Shown: positions 14,160 through 14,290 of the stretch, in pieces
How the letters are laid out: each line of letters starts with the position of its first letter
Position numbering within the stretch: the stretch's first letter is position 1
Source: an uncultured Prevotellaceae bacterium
GTDB lineage: Bacteria; Bacteroidota; Bacteroidia; Bacteroidales; Bacteroidaceae
Direction of reading: 5' to 3'
Assembly (NCBI GenBank): GCA_905202115.1
Contig: CAJKQZ010000050.1
Location: forward strand, 1-14,290
Length of the DNA stretch: 14,290 bases
Program-made: the position numbers and the translations under genes
Notes under the pieces: generated by a model
The model's input: only the letters and a program-made list of their open reading frames with translations
The model's database searches: none
Told to the model about the DNA's origin: nothing

Positions 14160-14290
14160 ATTTTTTAGAAAAAGTATGAGGTAAAAAACATCCCGCAGAT
14201 AATTGAAAATACAAGGCACATAATCTGAAATATGTCCGAGATAATTCAAAATATCTCAGACATAATTTTCGCTATATATACACGTGCTGA
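14160..14290 (+). repeat. Intergenic repeat element, copy E, cut by the window end
   Basis: Contains GGTAAAAAACATCCCGCA and four 21-bp units starting at 14198, 14219, 14240 and 14261, in the same register as the other copies, then the beginning of the conserved right part (TATATATACAC, GCTGA). The junctions of units 2/3 and 3/4 read TATGTCCGAGATA and TATCTCAGACATA and can pair with each other. The tail is beyond the window. The left AT-rich arm is weakly palindromic. Confidence 0.9.

Noticed and set aside
1..14290. Insertion sequences, transposases, tRNA or rRNA genes
   Set aside because: No transposase-like frame, no terminal inverted repeats with target duplications and no tRNA cloverleaf or rRNA sequence was recognised by reading.

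Overview
The window looks like a Bacteroidales (Bacteroidota) chromosome. The evidence is a TonB-dependent receptor with a Sec signal peptide, a lipoprotein-type lactonase preceded by a TAnnTTTG-like promoter, weak or absent Shine-Dalgarno sequences, and a Wzx/Wzy polysaccharide locus. The genus cannot be fixed by reading; Bacteroides-, Prevotella- and Muribaculaceae-like gut lineages all fit. All ten protein genes are on the minus strand, so transcription runs from right to left.

Layout in transcription order. (1) 14023-10665: wzx flippase, wzy (EpsG-like) polymerase and a putative glycosyltransferase, separated by 2-3 bp. (2) 10137-6210: a GT4 glycosyltransferase, a DUF1919 protein, a serine-acetyltransferase-like O-acetyltransferase and a TupA-like ATP-grasp protein. 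(3) 5665-3946: a second GT4 glycosyltransferase and a PglC-like phosphoglycosyl transferase that starts the lipid-linked repeat unit. (4) 3452-244: a TonB-dependent receptor and a lactonase-family lipoprotein, visibly richer in G+C and probably not part of the polysaccharide locus. Blocks 1-3 together encode initiation, elongation, decoration, flipping and polymerisation of a cell-surface polysaccharide, whose upstream genes lie beyond the right edge.

Three things stand out. First, every block boundary carries the same intergenic element (copies at 3593-3790, 5969-6147, 10331-10506, 14160-14290, plus an inverted fragment at 1-82). Its core contains four tandem 21-bp units in exact register. 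In the three complete copies the core is 136 bp with no indels despite many substitutions. Palindromes recur at the unit junctions, as in a helically phased operator array. The polysaccharide locus is therefore built from repeat-delimited cassettes. Second, three consecutive genes of the middle cassette (ATP-grasp, acetyltransferase, DUF1919) carry G/C homopolymers of 8-9 bases inside their reading frames. In the first two, any other nearby tract length stops translation within four codons of the tract, which suggests slipped-strand phase variation of the decorating enzymes. In the ATP-grasp gene the tract joins a complete enzyme to a second, diverged ATP-grasp C-terminal half. Third, two coding regions contain adjacent perfect inverted repeats; those in the GT4 gene have 15-16-bp arms and 3-nt loops and share bases, so they are mutually exclusive.
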